From the NCBI RefSeq assembly GCF_030506285.1, contig NZ_CP119422.1, positions 992,001-1,056,000 on the forward strand: 64,000 bases of DNA, read 5' to 3'. Both the position numbers and the translations under genes were made by a program. This document shows positions 37,195-44,500 of this stretch, piece after piece. A model generated the notes under the pieces. The model was given only the letters and a program-made list of their open reading frames with translations. It made no database searches and had not been told where the DNA came from. The stretch's first letter is position 1, and every line of letters starts with the position of its first letter. The DNA comes from Catalinimonas niigatensis (lineage in GTDB: Bacteria > Bacteroidota > Bacteroidia > Cytophagales > Cyclobacteriaceae).

Positions 37195-37431
37195 TCATAC
37201 TGAAATTTTAGTGTATCTCGAGTACTTTGTTACTTTCGTTGCATACGCTAAACATGCTAAAATATCTTCTTCTTCCAGATTAGGGTAATCTTCCAATATT
37301 TCAGCATGCGTTGATCCGGCTGACAAAAGGTCGAGAATCAAATCTACAGTATACCTCTTATTCCTAATAGTAGGTTTCCCGTGACAAATTTCGGGATTAA
37401 TGGTGATTCTATTTAAAAGTGGGTTTTCCAT
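37195..37431 (-). CDS. DUF433-family protein (VapB-like antitoxin type), orphan
   Basis: 78 residues with the DUF433 signature: ITINPEICHGKPTIRNKRYTV, LLSAGSTHAEILEDYPNLEEEDILACLAYA. DUF433 proteins usually precede a DUF5615 (Mut7-C PIN-like) gene as antitoxin. Here the 170 bp downstream to the permease has no PIN-like frame, so it is a solitary or relic unit. Low GC and flanking repeats agree with an acquired piece. It may still act as a small DNA-binding regulator. Confidence 0.8.
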   Translation of the reverse strand: MENPLLNRITINPEICHGKPTIRNKRYTVDLILDLLSAGSTHAEILEDYPNLEEEDILACLAYATKVTKYSRYTKISV

Positions 37432-37492
37432 ATCTTAAATTACGAAATTTTCAATTGATCTGTTCTCTCGATAGAGCACAAAATTAAGGTAG

Positions 37493-37555
37493 CACAGTAT
37501 GCAGCCACTGTGGGTAGGTGAGGATGTATTTGCCATTTCCATAGACCGATGACTT
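37493..37555. repeat. Composite repeat: CACAGT hairpin plus tail of the dispersed repeat (copy C)
   Basis: The CACAGT/ACTGTG hairpin (37,493-37,512) runs directly into GGTGAGGATGTATT ... CCATTTCCATAGACCGATGACTTG, the tail shared with copies A and B. A short 62-codon minus frame through here is not credible as a gene because it encodes the repeat. Confidence 0.6.
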
Positions 37556-37622
37556 GATATTCTTATAAACCAGCCATTTTTTTTATATTGTATTGTGTGT
37601 AGGTTCATTATTTTAATTTTCA

Positions 37623-38132
37623 CTATACATTATATAAACCCTTCACTTTTTTAAAATCAGTTATTTTTCCGATTTCATAAAAGTAATTCAGTTGCCATTT
37701 TTGGCTTCGCTCTGCTTGTTTACTCTCTACAACATCCCAAGGTGGATATACTCGAAATGCTCTTTTACCTTCTTTTATATTAGTTGAGATAACCCCTTTA
37801 TTAATCAGAATAGATTTAGGAAAGACAAATTGTCCAAATTGATTCCCTGTCCGAACGTTTACAATATAAAAATCAACTCGATCATTTTCATTAAGCGGTA
37901 CAATCGGTCCGTTTCCGCTTCTTTTCCAGAATGTCACGAATTGTCCAGCTTTTTTAGGTGTTATTTTCGCGCTCCTGCTGATAATAACTAATCCGTTTAG
38001 TTTAAAATTACAAGCATTATATTCTTTGCTTTCTGGTTCAATGATAAAGTCAGAAATGCTTAGAGAGCATTTATCGTAAACTTCTTTTTTTATTTCTTTC
38101 AGATTGCTATCCATAAATTTCGTTGATTCCAA
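37623..38132 (-). CDS. mepB: MepB-family protein
   Basis: 169 residues matching MepB throughout: CNFKLNGLVIISRSAKITPKKAGQFVTFWKRS, then NQFGQFVFPKSILI, KEGKRAFRVYPPWD and KQAERSQKWQLNYFYEI. A start at residue 7 (MDSNLKE) is also possible. MepB was named from its place near the MepRA efflux locus of Staphylococcus, and its activity is unknown. It is AT-rich and sits alone among repeats in the accessory block, so recent transfer is likely. Confidence 0.9.
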   Translation of the reverse strand: MESTKFMDSNLKEIKKEVYDKCSLSISDFIIEPESKEYNACNFKLNGLVIISRSAKITPKKAGQFVTFWKRSGNGPIVPLNENDRVDFYIVNVRTGNQFGQFVFPKSILINKGVISTNIKEGKRAFRVYPPWDVVESKQAERSQKWQLNYFYEIGKITDFKKVKGLYNV

Positions 38133-38249
38133 TTTCTGTCATCTACGGATTTTTTCGCATTACACACAACATTAAGATTAGTATTGGCGGTTATTTTTTA
38201 TATACCTTTAAACATAAGGGCTTTATAGTTAATTTTTATACCTCCTCAG

Positions 38250-38400
38250 TGTTACCAGTAGTGGAAATGTTGCAGCTAAGGCTGAGGAGGGTAAACATAT
38301 CTAAGTGGGTGAGGATGTATTGGCCATTTCCATAGACCGATGATTTGAAGCACGCATCATGCAAGCACTCTAGCTCAGCAGGAAGATCCGCGCTAGAGGG
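38250..38400. repeat. Dispersed hairpin-bearing repeat, copy B
   Basis: A hairpin closes with TACCTCCTCAG and CTGAGGAGGGTA. The shared tail follows: AAGTGGGTGAGGATGTATT, CCATTTCCATAGACCGATGA, TTGAAG, CAGCAGGAAGAT and CGCGCTAGAGGGG. The match to copy A covers about 110 bp with one insertion of about 15 bp. It ends 3 bp before the stop of the OLD-like gene, as copy A ends close after the permease stop. Confidence 0.65.
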
Positions 38401-38402
38401 GA

Positions 38403-40325
38403 TTATTTTTCTGTATAGGTTTCATTTATTCTGTCAAACAACCTTTCAAAATTGCTCAGCGTTTCGTCTGATAAATTAGCTAAATATTTATCTCTATTTC
38501 GAAGAAATACGTCAGCTGGTTTTCCGTGATTAAATCTAGCAATACCTTCCAATCTAGCTATTTGATTTACGATTTGGTCGCTTCCTTTCAGTTCATCAAC
38601 TTTGTGACTTTTTTCAAATGAATCATTGTAAAGTTTTATGTAGTCCAGCTTAGAAAACAAATCTTCAATATCAGCTAATTGAGATGGCACTATCTCATTT
38701 AATGTGATTATTCGCTTGGATTTTAGGTATCCACCTTTCGACAAATTGGATAGCTTTTGATTACCTTCTTTTCTAGCGTCAACAACGACAGTTAAATCCA
38801 AGTGAATTCCTAGTAATGCTACAAAAGTCGGAATTAGGTCAGCTCCACCAACTGGAATCAATGTCCACTCAGGTCTAAGTCCATGTCTCCCTCTTTCAAT
38901 TAAGTAATCAGAAATGGCTATTATGTAGGTGTAGTCGGATGTGCCTTCAAGAATTAAATTGTTCTTTGATATGAACATATGCTGGGCTAGGTCATAACCC
39001 AATGCACCTTGAAGCGGGAATAATGTGTCAGGGTCAGTTGTTAAAACATCAGAGGTTACTTTAGAACCTTCGTCCCTACTTTTTTCTTCTACAATTCTAG
39101 CTCTTTCTAGTTTATTTGGCTGAACCATAAAAGGCGAATGCGTTGTGTAAATTACTTGTCTTTTAGGTGCTAATCTTTCTTCAATGAATCTCAAAAAATC
39201 CGCCTGTGCCTTGCCATGTAATCCTAGTCCTGGTTCATCAAGTAAAATTATTACTGGTTCGTCTTTATATTCATATTCACTAAAGGCTGCTAAAAATGAA
39301 AAGAACCATTGAAAGCCCGTTGAATGCTCATTAAAAGGTAATGAAAGAAAATGTTTATCGTCCCAAATCCTAATCTTCAATTCATCTATAACTGTTGTTT
39401 GACCGTTTGGCTTATCAACAGTTATCTTGTCGATATCAGGATTTACTCTTAGCGAAGTGTTTTGACTCCAATACTCAAGAACATCTTGTGTTAAAGCATT
39501 TGCCACATTTTCCAACTCTCTTTTTCTTCTTTCATAATCAGGATTCAAAAGATAGTCATCATCAGCAGCAGCCATTCTAAGTAGTGATTTGGCTGTAAGT
39601 AGGTTATCGTCAAGTGTAGAATCGTCAGCTTGAAGAATTTCTTTTATCTTAACGGTGTAGGGTAAACTACTGTATTTATCGAAATAAATGAATTTTGGAA
39701 TATATTTTTGAATGGCTTTATAGCAAGCTGAAATAAGCTTTTTTGAGTCACCAATTTGTTCCTTTATTCTATTCTTTAATGTTTCGATTGATTCTTTCTC
39801 TTTGTCACTTGTTTCTTCAGCTATTTCGTAATTTTCTAAAAATTCATTTAACTCTTCTACTATAGAACAATTTGTTATTTCCGCCCGAGTCTCTTTGCTG
39901 AATGAAAGTCCTTGAATGAGGTTTTTTAAATATTTAGCTTCATCTATATTTAACCAAGGATTTAGTGTGCCTTCATATGACTTGTTAAGGGAAAGTATAT
40001 TGTTTTTCAAAACACCTTCTCCAAATATCCCGTGAAGTATCTTCAATTCAGGCTCTTCAAGTTCAAATGACGTATTTACAGGTTTTTCTTCTTTCAATTC
40101 AATACCTTTCATTTTATCTTTCTTTTCTAACCAAGCTGGGTATTGATCTTCAATTTTGAAAAAAGCATTTTTCCGAACTGGATTCAATCTGTAGAGTGCA
40201 TTAAGAAATGAAGATTTACCAGATTCATTTTTCCCAACTAAACAAGTAATATCCTTTTCAACATCTACAGGAGTTGAGTCGATGATGTTTCTGAATTTTT
40301 TTATTGTTACTTCTTTTAGTTTCAT
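38403..40325 (-). CDS. OLD-family AAA ATPase with TOPRIM-like C-terminus
   Basis: 640 residues. The N-terminal ATPase has Walker A GKNESGKSS (31-39), an ABC-like signature region, Walker B VIILLDEPG and THSPFM. The C-terminal part (from about 445) is TOPRIM-like, with LILEGTSDYTYI and PVGGAD. The expected DxD motif reads VVVDARKEG, so the second aspartate is replaced. OLD proteins are DNA nucleases used in phage defence. Here there is no GajB-type helicase, reverse transcriptase or other partner beside it. AT-rich and flanked by repeats; probably acquired. Confidence 0.85.
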   Translation of the reverse strand: MKLKEVTIKKFRNIIDSTPVDVEKDITCLVGKNESGKSSFLNALYRLNPVRKNAFFKIEDQYPAWLEKKDKMKGIELKEEKPVNTSFELEEPELKILHGIFGEGVLKNNILSLNKSYEGTLNPWLNIDEAKYLKNLIQGLSFSKETRAEITNCSIVEELNEFLENYEIAEETSDKEKESIETLKNRIKEQIGDSKKLISACYKAIQKYIPKFIYFDKYSSLPYTVKIKEILQADDSTLDDNLLTAKSLLRMAAADDDYLLNPDYERRKRELENVANALTQDVLEYWSQNTSLRVNPDIDKITVDKPNGQTTVIDELKIRIWDDKHFLSLPFNEHSTGFQWFFSFLAAFSEYEYKDEPVIILLDEPGLGLHGKAQADFLRFIEERLAPKRQVIYTTHSPFMVQPNKLERARIVEEKSRDEGSKVTSDVLTTDPDTLFPLQGALGYDLAQHMFISKNNLILEGTSDYTYIIAISDYLIERGRHGLRPEWTLIPVGGADLIPTFVALLGIHLDLTVVVDARKEGNQKLSNLSKGGYLKSKRIITLNEIVPSQLADIEDLFSKLDYIKLYNDSFEKSHKVDELKGSDQIVNQIARLEGIARFNHGKPADVFLRNRDKYLANLSDETLSNFERLFDRINETYTEK

Positions 40326-40747
40326 TATGTTTTGTTTAATACTCTACAACATTGAGATAGCGTAGTATGCGTTTATTTTCCATATATCTTCTAATATAAA
40401 GCAATATTTAATTTTTATAGGTTTTTTTGTAAAAATATTGTGATGCCTTCCTGTCTGTTATAAGTATAAGTGTTTACCAACTTTTGTCAAGGATGCTGCA
40501 TCTTGGCTCTTCAATCCTCAATAGAAGCGTAAGTGATTAGCGCTCCACGCCGGACGTAGTCATACGTCACTCCGAGGCCGTAGGCCGTATGAGTCTCCCC
40601 ATTTTTTGCCAAAAAGCTGGGGATTGCCACGGCTTTCAGCCTCGCAATGGACGCGCTTGTTGTTTTTACGTCCGTGAAGACTAGACCCAAGCAGCACAAA
40701 CTAAAGGTCTCTTTATTTTTCTATACTCTTTTAAAGCATAGCAAGGG
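40326..40747. other. Intergenic stretch with a cluster of GC-rich hairpins
   Basis: AT-rich to about 40,500, then 40,553-40,648 is GC-rich and packed with inverted repeats: GACGT-N6-ACGTC, CCCCA ... TGGGG (40,597-40,622) and ATTGC-cac-GGCT-ttc-AGCC-tc-GCAAT (40,623-40,648). It also has GAGGCCGTAGGCCG, echoed near 57,757. A 62-codon minus frame across it has no protein character. It could be a small structured RNA or a mobile hairpin element; I cannot name it. Confidence 0.5.
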
Positions 40748-41061
40748 CTGGCATAAAGCCTATGCCTGTTTTTTCCTTTACTCCGATACGTAGAAGCAGT
40801 CTATGCTACACTTATTCTACTAGTTCAACGGATAGAGCAGGACTGAGCTATGGTTTATTTTGTTGTCCGGCTTATAGATAGGTGCTGATCTATAGGTTGA
40901 TGTGTCGTTCAAGGGATAGATCAGGGCTGATTTATCCGTCGGCTCACGGTCTATGTAATAGATCAGGCATGATCTGCTGTTTTTTTCATCCTGCATGTAA
41001 TAGATCAGTACTCATCTACAGTTTTTTTCGTCGCGCATGTCATCTATCAGTCCTGATTTGT
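40748..41061. repeat. Array of degenerate 20-bp palindromes at an exact 42-bp period
   Basis: Six palindromes related to ATAGATCAGNNCTGATCTAT start at 40832, 40874, 40916, 40958, 41000 and 41042, exactly 42 bp apart. Each is followed by a 22-bp spacer; spacers 4 and 5 are also alike (about 16 of 22). Two weaker hairpins stay in phase upstream (40790 with GTAG...CTAC; 40748 with GGCAT...ATGCC). There are no cas genes, and the spacers are related, so it is not a CRISPR array. It ends 254 bp before a 214-residue gene. The gap (41,062-41,314) is AT-rich with one TAGATTTG at 41,186. Confidence 0.8.
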
Positions 41062-41314
41062 CTTTTATACTCCAGGAAAAACCTTGATTACAGCGCCCCA
41101 TCCTATGATGTAAGAATGGCAAAACTGTAAAAGGATAAAGTTATTTTAGTTATATAATTTAAATAAATATTTATATTTTTATAAATAGATTTGTTTTGTT
41201 GAGCAGGTGTTCAACGCTGCCCTGACCCTATCGGAAAACGGGAAAGAGTGTCTTTCTATACCCTGACATCCGGTCAAAGCGGCACGACAGCTTTATTGAC
41301 TAAAACAACAGTCT

Positions 41315-41959
41315 ATGACGAGAAATAAGAAAGAGTACAAGAAAGGTTGGGTACAAACTACGCTGAAAGCTACCCGCCAGCATGGGGATATTCAGTCCTC
41401 CATGCTGGGCTTTGGCTATGATGAGGGCAAACTGGGCGTAGCAGACAATTTGCTGGTAGAGGTAGAAAAGTGGGATGCCCTCTACTTTGATCACCTGGGC
41501 GGACAGAAAAAGGCCACCCGGGATTTGAAAGAGGCCCGCCGGGAGGTGAATACCCGCTATGTCAGGCACCTGAAAGTAGCCCGGGTAGCGCTAGAGGGCC
41601 GCAGCGACCTTTGGGACCTGCTCAAAATAGAAGGCCCGCGCAAACTGTCGCTGCCCGAATGGCTGGGACAGGTCAAGGCTTTCTACTATCATTACGACAG
41701 GGCTGCTGACATCCTCAAGAAATACAACATCAGCCGGGCGGAGGTGGAACAAACCATCGCCATGATTGAGGCGATTGAGGACTTTCGGGTGCAGCAGTCG
41801 CTGAGCCGCTCCCACGCACAGGAAGCTACGGAAAAGCGTGATCAGTACAGTCACGCGCTAGACCAGTGGATGAGCGAGTTTATGTACGTGGCCAAGCTGG
41901 CCCTCAAAGACAGTCCCCAATCCCTGGAAGCCCTGGGCAAGACGGTGAAGAGGAAATAA
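41315..41959 (+). CDS. Uncharacterised 214-residue helical protein linked to a palindrome array
   Basis: Charged, largely helical, no signal peptide, no cysteines and no membrane segment, so cytosolic or DNA-associated. Shared landmarks with the paralogue at 59,870 run the whole length: NTRYVRHLKVAR, LW.L..EG.RK, WLGQVKAFY, Q.IAMIEAIED.RVQQ, EKRDQ, QWMSEFMYVAKLAL and SLEALG. The two are about 35% identical by eye, of equal length. I recognise this kind of protein from other Bacteroidota genomes only as hypothetical. Both copies here follow an array of palindromes with a near-identical period, so a role in binding the array is plausible but unproven. Confidence 0.8.
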   Translation: MTRNKKEYKKGWVQTTLKATRQHGDIQSSMLGFGYDEGKLGVADNLLVEVEKWDALYFDHLGGQKKATRDLKEARREVNTRYVRHLKVARVALEGRSDLWDLLKIEGPRKLSLPEWLGQVKAFYYHYDRAADILKKYNISRAEVEQTIAMIEAIEDFRVQQSLSRSHAQEATEKRDQYSHALDQWMSEFMYVAKLALKDSPQSLEALGKTVKRK

Positions 41960-42105
41960 ATAACACAGCATCCCTAGCCCTGAGGCACCAGGATAGGGCT
42001 ATGCTTTCCCCAGGCTTAGGTTGAATACCAGGCGATGGACAACAGTTCTTGCATTTTTCTACCATTTTGAAGGAAAAGCCTTTAAATTGACAGCAAAAAA
42101 AGGAT

Positions 42106-42942
42106 ATGCACAAAATGACCCGCTGTCTGCTAAGCATTTTTATACTACTCACCCAGCTTAGCGCATTACATGCTGCACAAATAGATACGGTGCAGATCTA
42201 TAGTGAGGCGATGGACAAAAACATACCAGCCATAGTCATTACCCCGGAGGGATATGCTACATCCGATGAATCTTACCCTACCATTTATCTTTTGCATGGC
42301 TATAGTGATAGCTATTCCGGCTGGACGACCAAAGCCAGCGTAGTGCCTGCCCTGGCCGATCAGCACCAAGTGATTGTAGTGATGCCCGATGGAGGCTACA
42401 ACAGCTGGTACCTGGATAGCCCCATTGATCCCAAAAGTCAATACGAAACGCATGTGTCAGCAGAAGTAGTGCAGTATGTAGACTCTGCTTTCCGCACCAT
42501 TCCGGAGGCAGAAGGCAGAGCCATTACCGGATTAAGTATGGGTGGACACGGAGGCTTATTTTTGGGCATCCGGCATCAGGACACTTTTGGTGCCGCCGGT
42601 AGCATGAGTGGCGGTGTAGATCTGACCTATAATATTCATGGATGGGAGATTGCTGAAAAGCTTGGCCCCTACTCCCAACACCCTGCCTGCTGGGATTCCC
42701 TCTCGGTAGTCAACCTGGTAGAGCAGATTGAGCCTGATCAGTTGAAAATCATTGTTGATTGTGGGGTAGATGATTTCTTTTTTGAGATCAACCGCCACCT
42801 GCATCGTAAATTGCTGGAAGAGAACATTCCTCATGACTATATAGAAAGACCCGGTAGCCACAACTGGGCCTACTGGGATAATGCAGTGCAGTATCAATTC
42901 CTGTTTTTTAGCAACTTCTTCAAAAGCCAGCAAAGCGGATAA
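42106..42942 (+). CDS. Secreted alpha/beta-hydrolase esterase (EstD/feruloyl-esterase type)
   Basis: 278 residues with a signal peptide (ending ALHAAQ, about 24). The catalytic triad is visible: S144 in GLSMGGHGG, an aspartate at 222/223 in CGVDDFFFE, and H252 in GSHNWAYW. LLHGYSDSYSGW is the oxyanion-hole region. This is the S-formylglutathione hydrolase/tributyrin-esterase fold used by secreted carbohydrate esterases. The substrate is unknown. It stands alone, followed by a long inverted-repeat region. Confidence 0.88.
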   Translation: MHKMTRCLLSIFILLTQLSALHAAQIDTVQIYSEAMDKNIPAIVITPEGYATSDESYPTIYLLHGYSDSYSGWTTKASVVPALADQHQVIVVMPDGGYNSWYLDSPIDPKSQYETHVSAEVVQYVDSAFRTIPEAEGRAITGLSMGGHGGLFLGIRHQDTFGAAGSMSGGVDLTYNIHGWEIAEKLGPYSQHPACWDSLSVVNLVEQIEPDQLKIIVDCGVDDFFFEINRHLHRKLLEENIPHDYIERPGSHNWAYWDNAVQYQFLFFSNFFKSQQSG

Positions 42943-42944
42943 AA

Positions 42945-43164
42945 GATGTTAGGGTATTATAGTGTTAGGGTGTTATAGTTCTTGATACTATACTTTATGG
43001 CGGGTAAATTCGTGAATCTTATATCGCATCATTTTTCTTTTGGATTACTGATATAGCATTTTAAGATGCTTGGAACTTTATCATCGTACTCACGAATCTA
43101 TGTGCCACAGAGTACAACCCTAACTATAACACCATAACACTATCGCACTAAAACACTATAACAT
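42945..43164. repeat. Large (about 220 bp) nested inverted repeat with TGTTATAG-type minisatellite arms
   Basis: The left arm is made of GATGTTA, TATTATAGTGTTAGGG and TGTTATAGTT. The right arm carries the complementary CCCTAACTATAACACC, ATAACACTAT and ACACTATAACATC. Nested inside are ATTCGTGA (43,008) with TCACGAAT (43,090) and a central hairpin AGCAT-N6-ATGCT (43,055-43,070). It fills the gap between esterase and SDR genes and may act as terminator or cruciform. Confidence 0.6.
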
Positions 43165-43209
43165 CAGGCGCTAAAAAAGAGTTATCAAAGGAAAACTGTA
43201 ATTAGGAAT

Positions 43210-43872
43210 ATGGCTAACAGCAAGGTACTCACAATCATTGGCATGGGAGAAGGCATTAGCATGGCCCTGGCACAAAAATTTGGTCAGCAGGACTTTACCA
43301 TTGCTATGATTTCACGCAGCGATGCAAAGCTTAAGCAGTATCAGAAGCAACTACATCAAGATGGAATAGAAGCCTATTACTATCTGGCGGATGTAGCAAA
43401 CAGTCAGGAGCTGAAAGAAAGCTTATTATACATTCATGAATCATTGGGTTCTATAGATGTACTGGTTTATAATGCAGCCGCTGTGCGCAAAGTAGACCTG
43501 ATGCGGATAGAGGAGCAGGATTTGATGATGGATTTTAAAGTAAATACCCTGGGAGCCCTTACAGCCACACAGGCAGTGGTCAGAGAGATGGAAAGCCAGG
43601 GAGGAGGCAAGATCTTTTTTACCGGAGGTGGTTTATCTACCCATCCTAATCCTCAGTATGGTTCATTAGCCATCGGCAAAGCAGGACTTCGCAATCTTAC
43701 CTACAGTCTTTATCAGCAACTTAAACCTTTGAACATACACGTGGCTACAGTGACAGTGAATGGCTTTGTACAGGCAAGTGATGAAAAATACAATCCTGAA
43801 GCAATAGCAGCGCAATTCTGGAATTTATATGAGCAAACTGCCGAAGACGCAGAGCCTGAAATCAGCTATTAA
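43210..43872 (+). CDS. Short-chain dehydrogenase/reductase-like protein lacking the usual Tyr
   Basis: 220 residues with a Rossmann fold: IIGMGEGISMALAQKFG for the dinucleotide and VYNAAAV for the NNAG motif. The active-site region reads YGSLAIGKAGLRNL. The lysine is present, but the residue four before it is leucine, not tyrosine, and the tyrosine is seven before. This sits within a known divergent SDR group whose reaction is unclear. It is monocistronic, with no metabolic neighbours that indicate a substrate. Confidence 0.82.
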   Translation: MANSKVLTIIGMGEGISMALAQKFGQQDFTIAMISRSDAKLKQYQKQLHQDGIEAYYYLADVANSQELKESLLYIHESLGSIDVLVYNAAAVRKVDLMRIEEQDLMMDFKVNTLGALTATQAVVREMESQGGGKIFFTGGGLSTHPNPQYGSLAIGKAGLRNLTYSLYQQLKPLNIHVATVTVNGFVQASDEKYNPEAIAAQFWNLYEQTAEDAEPEISY

Positions 43873-43999
43873 TAAATAATAAATCACAACAATGCCCGGG
43901 TTCATGAAAACCTGAGCGAACAAATGCCGTTTGGATATCCTTATAATGATTGTAAATTACAGTAAATATTTATTTAGAAACATCTAAACTTTTTTAACT

Positions 44000-44398
44000 A
44001 TGAGATTTGGAAATAATTCTTTTACGTTGGGCAGAAAGAAGAAAAAAAGATTCCCTTCTTTAGAAGCCTTAAAAACCATCAGCTTTGTTACCGGCTCTGC
44101 ATTGGCCATGAATAAGGTGTTGAAAGAAAAAATCCTGGAGCAGCAGCGTCTACTTACAAAAACCAAGAAAAAGCAAACTGCTGATGATACCCCTGCCATC
44201 ATCGCTGGTTTTGTGGGCGGATTGATTGCCGGAGGTGTTACTGCCCTTTTGTTTGCACCAGAATCGGGAGGCAAACTCAGGGATCGTGTAAGCAGCTTTT
44301 TTGTGAGTGAGAATGGTGACTTTGACCTTGAAAGTGAAATGGAAGAAGCCCGCAAAAATGCTGAAGAGAAGCTGGGCATGAATGGAAATAATTCCTAA
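44000..44398 (+). CDS. YtxH-domain small membrane protein
   Basis: 132 residues. After a basic N-terminal 60 residues, IIAGFVGGLIAGGVTALLFAPESGGKLRDRV is the YtxH signature: one glycine-rich membrane helix followed by APxSGxxxR. An acidic helical tail follows (about 100-132). YtxH proteins are stress-related, and their biochemical role is unknown. It is followed by a strong terminator, so monocistronic. Confidence 0.88.
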   Translation: MRFGNNSFTLGRKKKKRFPSLEALKTISFVTGSALAMNKVLKEKILEQQRLLTKTKKKQTADDTPAIIAGFVGGLIAGGVTALLFAPESGGKLRDRVSSFFVSENGDFDLESEMEEARKNAEEKLGMNGNNS

Positions 44399-44413
44399 CA
44401 ATTTTGTAAATGT

Positions 44414-44446
44414 AGTTCGGTCAGTCATCAGGCCGAACTTTTTTTT
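44414..44446 (+). terminator. Intrinsic terminator after the YtxH gene
   Basis: AGTTCGG, a 12-nt loop, CCGAACT and eight Ts, 16 bp after the stop. Confidence 0.8.
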
Positions 44447-44500
44447 GTCCTATGTACTATAGTCTGGTAGCGTTTACATGCACTCAGGTATTGCTAAAAC

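Noticed and set aside
37435-37623. A 62-codon minus frame between the DUF433 and MepB genes
   Set aside because: It translates a dispersed repeat and hairpin; no family character.
40511-40699. A 62-codon minus frame upstream of the 42-bp array
   Set aside because: It translates a chain of inverted repeats, so the frame is a by-product of palindromes.
40810-40850. A tRNA-like D-arm (TAGTTCAACGGATAGAGCA) at the start of the first palindrome array
   Set aside because: No anticodon arm, T-arm or acceptor stem can be formed; the similarity comes from one repeat unit of the array.
40832-41061. CRISPR array
   Set aside because: The repeats are degenerate palindromes, spacers 4 and 5 are related to each other, units are short and no cas gene is present.
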